Shown piece by piece: positions 28,707 through 37,519 of a stretch of 64,000 nt of DNA. The stretch covers positions 124,001 to 188,000 of the forward strand of contig NZ_VWNC01000004.1 in assembly GCF_013387455.1 (NCBI RefSeq). The letters run 5' to 3'. The DNA comes from Mariprofundus sp. NF. GTDB taxonomy: Bacteria > Pseudomonadota > Zetaproteobacteria > Mariprofundales > Mariprofundaceae. Both the position numbers and the translations under genes were made by a program. Positions within the stretch are counted from its first letter, which is position 1. Every line of letters starts with the position of its first letter. Below the pieces are notes generated by a model. The model was given only the letters and a program-made list of their open reading frames with translations. It had not been told where the DNA came from and did no database searches.

Positions 28707-29705
28707 ATGGTCGTAAAGGTTGGTATTAACGGATTTGGACGCATGGGGCGCCTGGGCCTGAGAGCCGGTTGGGATATGGACGGCTTTCAAATCGTGCAGG
28801 TGAATGAAATCGCCTGTGGGGCTGAGTGTTCTGCGCATCTGCTAAAATTTGATTCGGTGCACGGTACCTGGCCCTTTGATTGTGATGCAGATGGCGAGAT
28901 CATGCTGGTTGACGGGCAGAGGATTTCTCACACCCGTAACCGGGCTATTGGTGAAACCGACTGGTCAGGCTGTGATATTGTGATTGAAGCAACGGGCGAG
29001 TTCCGTAAACCAGAGCAGCTGCAGGCCTATTTCGATCAGGGTGTGAAGAAGGTGATTGTGGCTGCACCGGTGGATGGCGCACTGAATATCGTCTACGGCA
29101 TTAACGACCATCTCTATGATCCTGCGCAGCATGATCTGCTCACTGCCGCATCCTGCACCACCAACTGTCTGGCGCCGGTGATCAAGGTGCTGCATGAGAA
29201 GGTCGGCATCAAACATGGCTGTATGACCACCATTCATGATATCACCAATACCCAGACCATTGTTGACAGAGGTCATAAAGATCTGCGTCGGGCCCGCTCC
29301 TGTGGTCAGTCATTGATTCCGACCAGTACCGGTTCTGCCAAAGCGATCACCAAAATTTTCCCTGAACTGGAAGGCAAACTCAATGGCATGGCTGTGCGTG
29401 TACCGCTGCTCAATGCATCACTGACCGATCTGGTGATTGAAACAGAGCGGCAAGTGACTGCTGAAGAGGTCAACGCGCTGTTTCGTGAGGCATCGGAAAA
29501 TGAGCTGAAAGGTATTCTCGGTTATGAGGAGCGGCCGCTGGTCTCTGTCGATTATACCAATGATGCCCGCTCATCGATCATTGATGCACCGAGCACCATG
29601 GTAATCGATGGCACGCAGCTGAAGCTCTATGTCTGGTATGATAATGAGTGGGGTTATGTGAATCGCATGATGGAACTGGCACAAAAGGTTTCGCTAGCGC
29701 TCTGA
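28707..29705 (+). CDS. ArsJ-associated glyceraldehyde-3-phosphate dehydrogenase
   Basis: 332 residues. The NAD-binding [15 protein letters not shown] and the catalytic Cys150 in [11 protein letters not shown] are intact. In arsenate detoxification, this GAPDH forms 1-arseno-3-phosphoglycerate from glyceraldehyde-3-phosphate and arsenate, which ArsJ then exports. The assignment to that role rests on the arsJ start overlapping its stop (TGATG) and on the arsR/ACR3 neighbours. The fold alone would not tell it from glycolytic GapA. Confidence 0.92.
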   Translation: MVVKVGINGFGRMGRLGLRAGWDMDGFQIVQVNEIACGAECSAHLLKFDSVHGTWPFDCDADGEIMLVDGQRISHTRNRAIGETDWSGCDIVIEATGEFRKPEQLQAYFDQGVKKVIVAAPVDGALNIVYGINDHLYDPAQHDLLTAASCTTNCLAPVIKVLHEKVGIKHGCMTTIHDITNTQTIVDRGHKDLRRARSCGQSLIPTSTGSAKAITKIFPELEGKLNGMAVRVPLLNASLTDLVIETERQVTAEEVNALFREASENELKGILGYEERPLVSVDYTNDARSSIIDAPSTMVIDGTQLKLYVWYDNEWGYVNRMMELAQKVSLAL

Positions 29706-30916
29706 TGGATCAGGGGTTTAAACACTATCTGACCGTCACCGGCGGTTACTGGGCTTTCACGATTACCGATGGTGCCATCCGCATGTTGGTGGTGCTCTAC
29801 TTTCATGGCCTCGGTTATTCGCCACTTGAGATTGCCATGCTGTTTCTCTTCTATGAGTTCTTCGGCATTGTCACCAATCTCGTTGGCGGTTGGCTGGGTG
29901 CACGCGTTGGCCTGAATCGCTGCATGAATATCGGCATGATAATGCAGATCGGAGCACTGTTGATGTTAACCGTGCCCGATGCATGGTTGTCGGTGGCCTA
30001 TGTGATGGTGGCACAGGCGATCTCCGGCATCGCCAAAGATCTGAATAAGATGAGTGCCAAGGCGGGTGTGAAGCTGTTTCTGCCTGATAAATCGGAGAAG
30101 AAACTGTTCCGCTGGGTGGCGATTCTGACGGGATCTAAGAATGCACTGAAAGGTGCAGGGTTCTTTATTGGTGCGCTGCTGCTGGCATGGCTGGAGTTTC
30201 GTGGTGCGCTCATTGCCCTCTCCGCGCTGCTGCTTGTAGCACTGATCATCACCTGGACCCTACTGCCGGGTGGCCTGGGAAAGAGCGCCTCCAAACCAAA
30301 ATTCTCGCAGATCTTCTCCAAGTCACCGCAGGTGAACAGACTCTCTGCCGCCCGCTTCTTCCTGTTCGGGGCACGGGATATCTGGTTTGTGGTGGGGCTG
30401 CCTGTTTTTCTCTATGCAGAGTTGGGCTGGAGCTTTACCGAGGTGGGCGCCTTCTTTGCGCTATGGGTGATCGGGTACGGTTTTGTGCAGGGATCTGCGC
30501 CGGCAATGTTACGCAGTTTTAGCCGTAGAGATCCCGATGGATCTATGGTGGCCGGTGCAGCCTTTGCTCTGCTTGCGGTTCCAGTCGCCATTGCCCTGGC
30601 AATGAGTCAGGGGTGGGATCTGCAGCTTGTTATTATTGCAGGCTTATCCCTGTTCGGCATCGCTTTTGCCATCAACTCGGCTGTGCACTCCTACCTGATT
30701 GTCTCATGGTCGGAGCGTGAACATGTTTCGATGAATGTCGGTTTCTACTACATGGCCAATGCCGGTGGCCGACTGGCCGGCACACTGCTCTCCGGCTGGG
30801 TCTATCAAAGTCACGGTTTAACCGGTTGCCTCTGGTGGTCAGCCGGATTTGTGCTGGCCGCAGCACTGATTTCACTACTGTTACCGAAGCAGGCTGCGCC
30901 TATCGCTCCCGGATAA
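29705..30916 (+). CDS. arsJ: Organoarsenical efflux MFS transporter ArsJ
   Basis: 403 residues from ATG 29705, overlapping the GAPDH stop. It is a 12-segment major-facilitator protein with the ArsJ-type N-terminus (YLTVTGGYWAFTITDGAIRMLVVLYFH) and VGGWLGARVGLNR. It exports 1-arseno-3-phosphoglycerate, giving arsenate resistance together with the upstream GAPDH. With the ACR3 pump, the cell covers both As(V) and As(III). No arsC reductase is seen here. Confidence 0.93.
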   Translation: MDQGFKHYLTVTGGYWAFTITDGAIRMLVVLYFHGLGYSPLEIAMLFLFYEFFGIVTNLVGGWLGARVGLNRCMNIGMIMQIGALLMLTVPDAWLSVAYVMVAQAISGIAKDLNKMSAKAGVKLFLPDKSEKKLFRWVAILTGSKNALKGAGFFIGALLLAWLEFRGALIALSALLLVALIITWTLLPGGLGKSASKPKFSQIFSKSPQVNRLSAARFFLFGARDIWFVVGLPVFLYAELGWSFTEVGAFFALWVIGYGFVQGSAPAMLRSFSRRDPDGSMVAGAAFALLAVPVAIALAMSQGWDLQLVIIAGLSLFGIAFAINSAVHSYLIVSWSEREHVSMNVGFYYMANAGGRLAGTLLSGWVYQSHGLTGCLWWSAGFVLAAALISLLLPKQAAPIAPG

Positions 30917-31075
30917 CTGCTTAATAAGATTGCTCACCTGAACAGGATAACAGCCTCACCCTCACTGTTTTGCACAGGCGTAGTGGTTGCAGTCTAATGG
31001 TTGTTTGCTTTATCATCAGTAGCAGGCAATGTATGCAGCACTATTTTCGCTGGTATGCGGACGGTGGAGGAAGAG

Positions 31076-31525
31076 ATGATCGCTTCGAATGTTATGACAA
31101 CCGATCTCATTACGCTTGGTGAAGATGCGAGGGTAAAGGATGCAATCGTACTGTTTCAGGAGTCGGCTCTGCACGATTTTCCTGTCATTGATGGTAGTGG
31201 CAGACCTCTCGGCATTGTGACTGCCCGCGCTGTACTTCACCACGCTGTACCTGAATATGCGACCGATGATCTGCTGGCTGTGATGCGCGGCGGCCCTGAT
31301 ATCGGTTCGGTGTATGAAATGCTGGCGGCTTCTTCTCAGCATCGGGTAATTGATGTGATAGATCGCCAGTTTCCTGTGGTCAGGCAGAGCATGCCAACCA
31401 GTGCGGTGGCGGCGATGCTGATTAATCTCAAGGGTGACAGTCACAATGTGCTGGTGGTGGATGATGATGGCAAACTGGTCGGTATTATCTCAGCTCGCGA
31501 TATCATCTGCCGACTGCCGGAATAG
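31076..31525 (+). CDS. CBS-domain pair protein
   Basis: 149 residues from ATG 31076 (behind GGAGGAAGAG). The protein is two CBS motifs only: NVMTTDLITLGEDARVKDAI...FPVIDGSGRPLGIVTARAVL and MPTSAVAAMLINLKGDSHNVLVVDDDGKLVGIISARDII. CBS pairs bind adenosyl ligands (AMP, ATP, SAM) and regulate partners, but none is fused here. The frame is open further upstream, without a ribosome binding site there. It is 159 nt after arsJ. The target is unknown. Confidence 0.87.
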   Translation: MIASNVMTTDLITLGEDARVKDAIVLFQESALHDFPVIDGSGRPLGIVTARAVLHHAVPEYATDDLLAVMRGGPDIGSVYEMLAASSQHRVIDVIDRQFPVVRQSMPTSAVAAMLINLKGDSHNVLVVDDDGKLVGIISARDIICRLPE

Positions 31526-31650
31526 GCCGTTTTAAGATTGAGCAAACCTTGATAAGGGTTGCACCAGCCATGATAGTGAGCGCCTCTTTTCTCAAATCGA
31601 TCGATGATTGTTTTGATTACCTGCTCGAGACCGAGGTTTTTAACATCTAA

Positions 31651-32379
31651 ATGTTCAGCTTTTATCGCCACTTCCTTGATGGCAAACCCACCTATCTGGT
31701 GCGCTACTACTGGTGGGCCTATCTCTGGCCGAAGTCGGTCTGGTTCTTTGATCACCAGCCGATCATCAATGCGATCCTCTTTGGTCAGTACAAAAAACTG
31801 ATGAACGCCACCCTTCATCGGCTGAAACAGGCACCGCTTGATCGGGTGTTGCAGCTCACCTGTGTCTACGGCTCTCTTACCCCTCACCTGATCCGGCAGG
31901 TGCATCCGCAACCACTGCATATCACCGATGTCGCAGAGGTGCAGCTTGAGTTGGCAGCAAGCAAGGTGGAGGCGGGGCAAGAGCTTTGTGCCACACGCAT
32001 GAATGCCGAATCTCTCGGCTATAAAAGCAACAGCTTCTCCACCGTGGTGCTCTTCTTCCTGCTGCATGAGATGCCGGCTGAGGCCAGGCGTAATACGCTG
32101 GCAGAGTGCATGCGTGTGATCCGTGATGGCGGGGTTTTGCTGGTAACTGAATATGGCACACTTCCCAAACATCACTGGCTCTATCGCTTTGTGCCGATGC
32201 GCTGGATTACCACAAAGCTGGAGCCGTTTCTGGAGAGTTTCTGGCATGAGGATGTTGAGGCGCTGCTCAATGAGATGGGGGCAGCCTATGAAAAAGAGGT
32301 GAGCATCACATCACACAAGGATATCTTCTCGGCATTCTACCGCGTGACTGAATTCACGATCTCTAAAAAGGAACATTAG
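31651..32379 (+). CDS. rquA: RquA-like rhodoquinone biosynthesis protein
   Basis: 242 residues, SAM-methyltransferase fold. Features I associate with RquA, which converts ubiquinone to rhodoquinone by an amino transfer from SAM, are present. There is an N-terminal YYWWAYLWPKSVWFFDHQ segment, then a motif I that reads VLQLTCVYGSLTPHL (residues 66-80) instead of the methyltransferase E/D-x-G-x-G-x-G, and then VVLFFLLHEMPAEARRNTLAE. Rhodoquinone lets cells run fumarate reduction and reverse complex II flow in low oxygen. The call is from memory of family features, and an ordinary quinone-type methyltransferase is the alternative. The next gene follows 12 nt later. Confidence 0.75.
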   Translation: MFSFYRHFLDGKPTYLVRYYWWAYLWPKSVWFFDHQPIINAILFGQYKKLMNATLHRLKQAPLDRVLQLTCVYGSLTPHLIRQVHPQPLHITDVAEVQLELAASKVEAGQELCATRMNAESLGYKSNSFSTVVLFFLLHEMPAEARRNTLAECMRVIRDGGVLLVTEYGTLPKHHWLYRFVPMRWITTKLEPFLESFWHEDVEALLNEMGAAYEKEVSITSHKDIFSAFYRVTEFTISKKEH

Positions 32380-32391
32380 GACACGAGACTC

Positions 32392-32823
32392 ATGGAAGCT
32401 TTGATAGCACAGATCAGCGATTTTTTTGATGCCTGGGGTTGGTGGGTCGCGGTCGGTTCCGTATTGATGTTTGTCATCAGTCTGGCTGCGATGCCCTATA
32501 TCGTTGCCCGCATTCCGGTGGACTACTTCACCCATGATGGCCGTCACCGCATGAGCCAGAGCTCACGTCATCCGATCATTGAGCTGGTGCTGGTGATCCT
32601 GAAAAACCTGCTCGGTGCCGTACTACTGATTGCCGGAGTGATTATGCTCTTCACTCCGGGACAGGGGCTGTTAAGCATTCTCTTCGGTCTGATGATTATG
32701 AACTATCCCGGCAAATACAGGTTGGAGTGCTGGATCATCCGCAAACCGCTGATATTTGGCGCAGTCAATGCCATGCGTGAAAAGCAGGGTGAACCGCCAC
32801 TTCTCTCTCCAGAACCGGAGTAA
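32392..32823 (+). CDS. PGPGW-type small membrane protein
   Basis: 143 residues with membrane segments near 17-40 and 63-98. The second is a Gly-rich pair with FTPGQGLLSILFGLMIMNYPGK, which resembles the PGPGW family of putative transmembrane proteins (the signature P-G-x-G...). The N- and C-terminal parts are polar. Its function is unknown. It follows the RquA-like gene by 12 nt and is likely co-transcribed, so an association with membrane or quinone physiology is possible but unproven. Confidence 0.72.
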   Translation: MEALIAQISDFFDAWGWWVAVGSVLMFVISLAAMPYIVARIPVDYFTHDGRHRMSQSSRHPIIELVLVILKNLLGAVLLIAGVIMLFTPGQGLLSILFGLMIMNYPGKYRLECWIIRKPLIFGAVNAMREKQGEPPLLSPEPE

Positions 32824-32969
32824 CGCCTGCCTACGCCTTGCTCCAGGCATCAAACTGTTCAAGTTCACTTGTAATGAAAACAGCAGAGGGAGCCTCTAAA
32901 CAGATAACATTATCAAGCAGCGTGATGTATACTGTTGCCGCCAAAAAACTTGGCTAGGGAGAGAAAACA

Positions 32970-33539
32970 ATGAAGATTCTACTGAATCATCGACTAACTA
33001 TAATTGCCGGTTTTGCGTTGGCAGCCATACTTGTCGTGCTTTGCCCGACAGGCGGTGCCAAATTTGCTGAGCACTGGTATGCTGCCACCACACGCTGGGG
33101 CCATTTCCTGGCAGGCATCACCTGGATCGGTATTCTTTACTACTTCAACTTTATTCAGGCGCCATTTCTGAAAAATGCCTCGGCAGAGACCAAGGCGGAG
33201 ATGTTCAGTGAAGGTGGCCTGGTGCGTAATGCACTGTGGTGGTTCCGCTGGAGCGCACTGGTGACGCTGATTCTCGGTCTCAGTCTGTATGGTCAGATCG
33301 GTGGCGCGGCTGCCGGATGGGATCTTCGACTTGGTGCAGGTCTGGGCATTGTAATGTGCTTCAACGTCTGGTTTATCATCTGGCCAGCACAGAAGAAGGT
33401 TGTCGGTATTATACAAGCAAGTGCTGAAGAGAAGCTTGCTGCGGCCAAGAATGCGATGATTGCTTCGCGTATCAATACGCTGTTATCGATTCCGATGCTT
33501 TTCTTTATGGCATCTTCTGCCCACTTCCCAATTTTTTAA
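32970..33539 (+). CDS. Urate hydroxylase PuuD N-terminal-like membrane protein
   Basis: 189 residues with four to five membrane segments. The region around residues 32-60 (HWYAATTRWGHFLAGITWIGILYYFNF) is like the membrane part of PuuD-type urate hydroxylases, with conserved His residues that may bind haem. The cytochrome-c-like C-terminal domain of full PuuD is absent, so the enzyme activity cannot be assumed. ATG 32970 follows AGGGAGAG. The gene stands alone and ends with a strong terminator at 33561. Confidence 0.72.
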   Translation: MKILLNHRLTIIAGFALAAILVVLCPTGGAKFAEHWYAATTRWGHFLAGITWIGILYYFNFIQAPFLKNASAETKAEMFSEGGLVRNALWWFRWSALVTLILGLSLYGQIGGAAAGWDLRLGAGLGIVMCFNVWFIIWPAQKKVVGIIQASAEEKLAAAKNAMIASRINTLLSIPMLFFMASSAHFPIF

Positions 33540-33560
33540 GCGGCGACAGGCAGTTATCTT

Positions 33561-33590
33561 ATGGGGCGCTTCGGCGCCCCATTCTTTTTT
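33561..33590 (+). terminator. Rho-independent terminator with TTCG loop
   Basis: ATGGGGCGC and GCGCCCCAT form a perfect 9-bp stem around a TTCG tetraloop, followed by a T-rich run. It lies 21 nt downstream of the PuuD-like gene. Confidence 0.92.
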
Positions 33591-33653
33591 AGACACAATC
33601 AACGCTGAACTTCAGTGCAGTAAACACCATGCGAGAAAAGCAGGGTGAATGTG

Positions 33654-34541
33654 CTATATAGATAGATGCTCTGAGAGAAAATCGATCAAAACTTTTACTT
33701 TACGGGAGAGATTCCTGTTCGAAGGAAAAAGGGCAGAGATTGAAACTGGTGGCAGGCTATATTCAGAAAGTAGCAAACACAGCTTGTCTTCATCAATATA
33801 ATGCTGGAACAGAATGCTCGGAGCAAAAGCAATTCCAATCCCATCCAGTGCCGCTTTAAGAATCAGGTGCCCATCATTGCAGGCCAGGTTGCCTCGAGTG
33901 TTTACCGTGATCGCTTTTCCATTAGGAAGCCTGAAAGGCCAATGCTGGCTTAGTTTTGAGCTGGCATAAATCAAACAGTTGTGTTGCGTAAGTTCAGCGG
34001 GGCTCTCTGGCTCTCCATGCTGAGCGATATATTGTGGAGAAGCGACCACCTGAAATACGCATTCAGACAGCTTTCTACAGACCAGGGATGAATCCTCCAG
34101 CTGGCCAATTCGCAGTGCCAGATCGAGACCCTCGTCGATCATGTCTGCTGCTGCCCCGCTAGCCATCACCTCAAGTTGAATATCCGGGAATTGCTTTTGA
34201 AATTGCAGAAGAACATCACCAGCACGGGATATAATCAGACTCTGAGGCACGGCGATGCGTATGCGTCCGCGAGGGTTCTGCTGGCTCTCCAGAAGTTCAG
34301 CCTTGGCTTTTTCGGCTTCACTAACGATGAGACGACAGTGTTTGTAAAAGCTGGAGCCTTCATCAGTCAGGCTAAGTTTGCGGGTCGAACGGTGTAGCAA
34401 ACGCACACCCAAACTCTGTTCCAATTGAGATACCTGCTTACTAACAAATGATTTGGATATGCCCAAGTGTTCAGAAGCCTGGGTAAAGCTTTCAGCCTCA
34501 ACTACCGCAGCAAAGGTCTCCATCCAGGTCAAGATTGCCAT
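33654..34541 (-). CDS. LysR-family transcriptional regulator
   Basis: 295 residues. The N-terminal winged helix (MAILTWMETFAAVVEAESFTQASEHLGISKSFVSKQVSQLEQSLGVRLLHRSTRKLSLT) and a periplasmic-binding-like effector domain match the DmlR/YafC-type branch. It diverges from the GST gene, the arrangement used by LysR regulators to control their neighbour. Two palindromes lie between them (34569-34582 and 34594-34607). The gene is AT-richer than the core genes. The effector is unknown. It is complete, with an ATG at 34541. Confidence 0.92.
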   Translation of the reverse strand: MAILTWMETFAAVVEAESFTQASEHLGISKSFVSKQVSQLEQSLGVRLLHRSTRKLSLTDEGSSFYKHCRLIVSEAEKAKAELLESQQNPRGRIRIAVPQSLIISRAGDVLLQFQKQFPDIQLEVMASGAAADMIDEGLDLALRIGQLEDSSLVCRKLSECVFQVVASPQYIAQHGEPESPAELTQHNCLIYASSKLSQHWPFRLPNGKAITVNTRGNLACNDGHLILKAALDGIGIAFAPSILFQHYIDEDKLCLLLSEYSLPPVSISALFPSNRNLSRKVKVLIDFLSEHLSI

Positions 34542-34593
34542 ATTAGCCCCTCACAGGAAACAGTGATTCCACCATTAGGTGGTTTATCCATCT

Positions 34594-34607
34594 TATTGTC
34601 AACAATA
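34594..34607. promoter_or_regulatory. Candidate LysR operator between the LysR gene and the GST
   Basis: TATTGT and ACAATA form a perfect 6-bp inverted repeat around CA. A second perfect repeat, CCACC-ATTA-GGTGG, lies at 34569-34582. Both sit in the 105-nt divergent intergenic space, where a LysR regulator would bind. Function is inferred from position. Confidence 0.5.
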
Positions 34608-34646
34608 GAGTTGCCCCTATACGAAACAGATACCGGAGAAGTTGCC

Positions 34647-35414
34647 ATGGAAACATTCACATTATACCACCATCCCTTATCAGTCTGCTCAATGAAGGTT
34701 CGCCTGGCCCTGGAAGAGAAGGGTCTGACATGGAGTGATCATCAGATAGACATTGTTGAAGCTCAGGAACAGCTGGAGCCATGGTACATCAAGCTCAACC
34801 CGAAAGGCGTTGTACCGACCCTTTCGCATCATGACGGGGATACGAAAGTCATTACCAATTCGGCTGATATTATCCGTCATATCGCATCTCTGGATGAAGG
34901 AAGCTCGCTACTACCGCCAACAGATGAAAAAAGAGCTCTCATGGAAAAGCTTATCTCTTTAGCAGATAACATTGATCTGCAGATCCTGAGTTATGCACGT
35001 CACCCATCGATGGAGAAATCTGAAAAGGTTCTTAATGCGCGAATCGAAAAATCACTGGAACTGGCAAAGCAGCATCCTGATCTTGAAGCGTCATACAAGA
35101 TTTCTGCACAACGCTCACAGAAGAACAAAACTTTCCGAGTTGACCCAGAACATGTTGGTGACATTGAGAAGGGAGCTCGTGAGTCCCTTTCGTTTGCTGA
35201 ACAGCAGCTTGCTCAAAGCAGCTTTCTGGCAGGTGAGCAATATACGCTGGCTGATGTGATCTGGACGGTCATTTTGGCAAGGCTGGAACTACTTGGCTAT
35301 GGGGCGTGGATTTCGGAGGAGACGAGCCCTCTCCTCTCAAGTTATTACCAGAAGATGCAGTCACGAAAAAGTTTCACCACTGCACAAATTCAGAATCAGT
35401 GGTGGAAGAAATAA
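34647..35414 (+). CDS. Glutathione S-transferase family protein
   Basis: About 255 residues from ATG 34647 (METFTLYHHPLSVCSMKVRLAL). It has a thioredoxin-fold N-domain with LNPKGVVPTLSHHDG and NSADIIRHI, then a helical C-domain of about 150 residues with a long insertion before the usual AEQQLAQSSFLAGEQYTLADV. The larger C-domain suggests a GDAP1- or dehaloperoxidase-like type. Ser/Cys near residues 12-14 may act on glutathione. It diverges from the LysR gene. Substrate is unknown. Confidence 0.85.
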   Translation: METFTLYHHPLSVCSMKVRLALEEKGLTWSDHQIDIVEAQEQLEPWYIKLNPKGVVPTLSHHDGDTKVITNSADIIRHIASLDEGSSLLPPTDEKRALMEKLISLADNIDLQILSYARHPSMEKSEKVLNARIEKSLELAKQHPDLEASYKISAQRSQKNKTFRVDPEHVGDIEKGARESLSFAEQQLAQSSFLAGEQYTLADVIWTVILARLELLGYGAWISEETSPLLSSYYQKMQSRKSFTTAQIQNQWWKK

Positions 35415-35478
35415 GTCAAAAGCTATTGCAGACAAAGAAAATCCAGGATTCGAACGGGGATCCAGTAGAGAGGGTATT

Positions 35479-36027
35479 ATGATAAGAAATTCAGAATCAC
35501 AATATGGTATTATTGCCAAAGGGTTTCACTGGCTACTGTTTTTGATGCTCACCTTTTCAGTCATTGCAGGTAATTTTCTTGCCTCAATGCCAAAAGGCGT
35601 GGAGAAATTACAAGCCGCAGGGATGCACAAATCATTCGGTTTAATCATTCTTTCCCTGATATTAATGCGTTTAGCTTGGCGCTTAATCAATACAACACCA
35701 AAGCATCCAGATGGCACAACCCCAGCCAAAGCAGCTTTAGCCAACGCGATGCATTGGGGTCTTTATGCCTTGATGCTTGCGCAACCTATAGCGGGCATAT
35801 TGATGTCACAGGCATTTGGCTATCCGGCCAGCCTGTTTGGCATCGTTGATTTTCCTACGCTGATTGAAAAAAACATCGAACTTGCAAAGCTCTTTAAAGC
35901 GGCTCACGGCTATATATGGATTGTCTTGGTTATTGCAGTGGCTGGGCATGTTGGGGCTGCGTTATATCATCATTTTATCGAAAAAAATGATGTTCTAAAT
36001 CGTATGGGATTCAAAACAAAAGAGTAG
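35479..36027 (+). CDS. Cytochrome b561
   Basis: 182 residues from ATG 35479. It has four membrane helices with haem-ligand candidates: His in KGFHWLLFL, His in MHKSFGLIILSL, His in ANAMHWGLYALM and His in AAHGYIWIVLV, then YHHF. This di-haem b-type fold (YodB/CybB group) passes electrons between quinol and periplasmic acceptors or superoxide. It lies between the GST and the secreted MBL protein on the same strand. Confidence 0.88.
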   Translation: MIRNSESQYGIIAKGFHWLLFLMLTFSVIAGNFLASMPKGVEKLQAAGMHKSFGLIILSLILMRLAWRLINTTPKHPDGTTPAKAALANAMHWGLYALMLAQPIAGILMSQAFGYPASLFGIVDFPTLIEKNIELAKLFKAAHGYIWIVLVIAVAGHVGAALYHHFIEKNDVLNRMGFKTKE

Positions 36028-36114
36028 TGAGAAAGGTCAGGTTGTGTCTTATTCCGGCACCACCTGACCTGCCACTAGCACGGGGAAGTATCAACATTAC
36101 AAAGGAGATTAATC

Positions 36115-37110
36115 ATGAAATTTAAAACATGTATATTGGGTCTGGCAGGCTTTTTCCTTAGCGCCTCATTGACGTTTGCTGCGGCACCTGTCCCTGAGGT
36201 TGCCAAGGGTGTGCCAATCGATCCAACAAAGGGTTATGTCGTTGAAGAAATAAAAGATGGCCTCTATTGGGTGACCGAAGGTGCTTATACTGCAATGTTT
36301 CTTACAACGGGTAAGGGCGTTATTGTCGTTGACGCTCCACCGTCATTTGGTGACAAGATGTTGAAAGCGATAGCTGAGGTGACCAAAGAGCCGATTACAC
36401 ATGTGATATACAGCCATGCACATGCCGACCATATCGGTGGTGCAGGCATGTATCCAAAAAATGCAAAATATATCGCCCATGTTGAAACCAAAGAACGATT
36501 GCAGCGGGCGAACGATTCTAAGAGCCCTTTCCCATATGGCATGTTTGTGGGCGGAAAACCTGTGCCACTACCGACCAATACGTTTAAAGAAAGTTATACG
36601 TTGAAGGTCGGTAACCAAGTGTTGCAACTTGACTACAAAGGTGATGACCATGAACCGGGAAATATCTATGTGTATGCACCAAAGCAAAAAGTATTAATGA
36701 AAATAGATATTGTGTTTCCAGGCTGGTCACCATTTAAAGGGCTTGCGGTAGCAGAAGATGTTGTTGGATACCTGGATGCTCACGATGTTATTTTATCGTA
36801 TGACTTTGATAAATTGGTCTCTGGTCATTGGGGCCGCCTTGCCACTCGTAACGATGTAGAAGTACAAAAACAATACATGCAAGATATTCATGCCAATGCT
36901 GGTAAAGCATTACAAACGGTAGATTTTTATGCCATAGCCGGAAAAGTAGGTTATGCGAATACCAGTCTTTTGTTTGAAACTTATTTAGATGCAGTATCGC
37001 AAGAGTGTGCCAATCTCACTGAGCCAAAATGGATTGATAAACTTGGCGGCGTAGATGTCTGGACCAAAGATCACTGCTATAAAGTTATTATGGCTATTCG
37101 TATAGATTGA
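36115..37110 (+). CDS. Secreted MBL-fold metallohydrolase
   Basis: 331 residues. Residues 1-23 form a signal peptide ending LTFAAAP. The metal site is HAHADHIGGAG (His101, His103, Asp105, His106) with a third ligand His in GDDHEPGN (His179) and a later His in VSGHWG. This is a periplasmic MBL protein. Relatives include SoxH-like and quinoprotein-linked hydrolases, and the substrate is not readable. The C-terminal part carries Cys in SQECANL and DHCYK, possibly a disulfide. AAAGGAG lies before the ATG. The next gene starts 7 nt later. Confidence 0.86.
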   Translation: MKFKTCILGLAGFFLSASLTFAAAPVPEVAKGVPIDPTKGYVVEEIKDGLYWVTEGAYTAMFLTTGKGVIVVDAPPSFGDKMLKAIAEVTKEPITHVIYSHAHADHIGGAGMYPKNAKYIAHVETKERLQRANDSKSPFPYGMFVGGKPVPLPTNTFKESYTLKVGNQVLQLDYKGDDHEPGNIYVYAPKQKVLMKIDIVFPGWSPFKGLAVAEDVVGYLDAHDVILSYDFDKLVSGHWGRLATRNDVEVQKQYMQDIHANAGKALQTVDFYAIAGKVGYANTSLLFETYLDAVSQECANLTEPKWIDKLGGVDVWTKDHCYKVIMAIRID

Positions 37111-37117
37111 GGTTGAT

Positions 37118-37501
37118 ATGATGATGTATCGTATTGGAGCTGTTCTCTATTGTATTTGGGGAGTACTGCATGTTAACGCCGCGATTGCAACATACGAACT
37201 TGGAGCAACATTAGAACCCGGTCTTGTACAAGGCCGGGTTTACCAAGATGCTTGGAATCTACTTTTTGTTGCAATTTCTGTTTCGGTTATCGCAATTTTA
37301 CTGAATTGGAAAAATAGTCGCCTCGGTTTCTGGCTTAATCTAGGCATTGCATCGGTTACGGATATGGGTTTCATTATCCATGTATTAGTTCCCGAATATG
37401 TTCCCTTAATACCAGCAGGTGCGGGTCCTGTTTTATGGGTGTTTGCTGTCATATTTACCGCGATAGCTGTTGGGAAACCAAACAAGGAATTGAGCGTATG
37501 A
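37118..37501 (+). CDS. Small four-helix membrane protein
   Basis: 127 residues, nearly all hydrophobic, with four membrane segments (about 4-25, 45-63, 67-88, 102-120). I do not recognise the family. The N-terminal helix IGAVLYCIWGVLHVNAAI contains a Cys and a His that could bind haem or metal. It sits tightly between the MBL gene and the iron-sulfur protein gene, so it is probably part of the same membrane-associated system. Confidence 0.72.
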   Translation: MMMYRIGAVLYCIWGVLHVNAAIATYELGATLEPGLVQGRVYQDAWNLLFVAISVSVIAILLNWKNSRLGFWLNLGIASVTDMGFIIHVLVPEYVPLIPAGAGPVLWVFAVIFTAIAVGKPNKELSV

Positions 37502-37519
37502 AGGAAAGGGAGAAGATAA

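Noticed and set aside
35440-35470. GGATTCGAAC, which looks like the reverse of a tRNA T-loop
   Set aside because: No acceptor stem, anticodon arm or D-arm can be drawn around it in the 64-nt gap.
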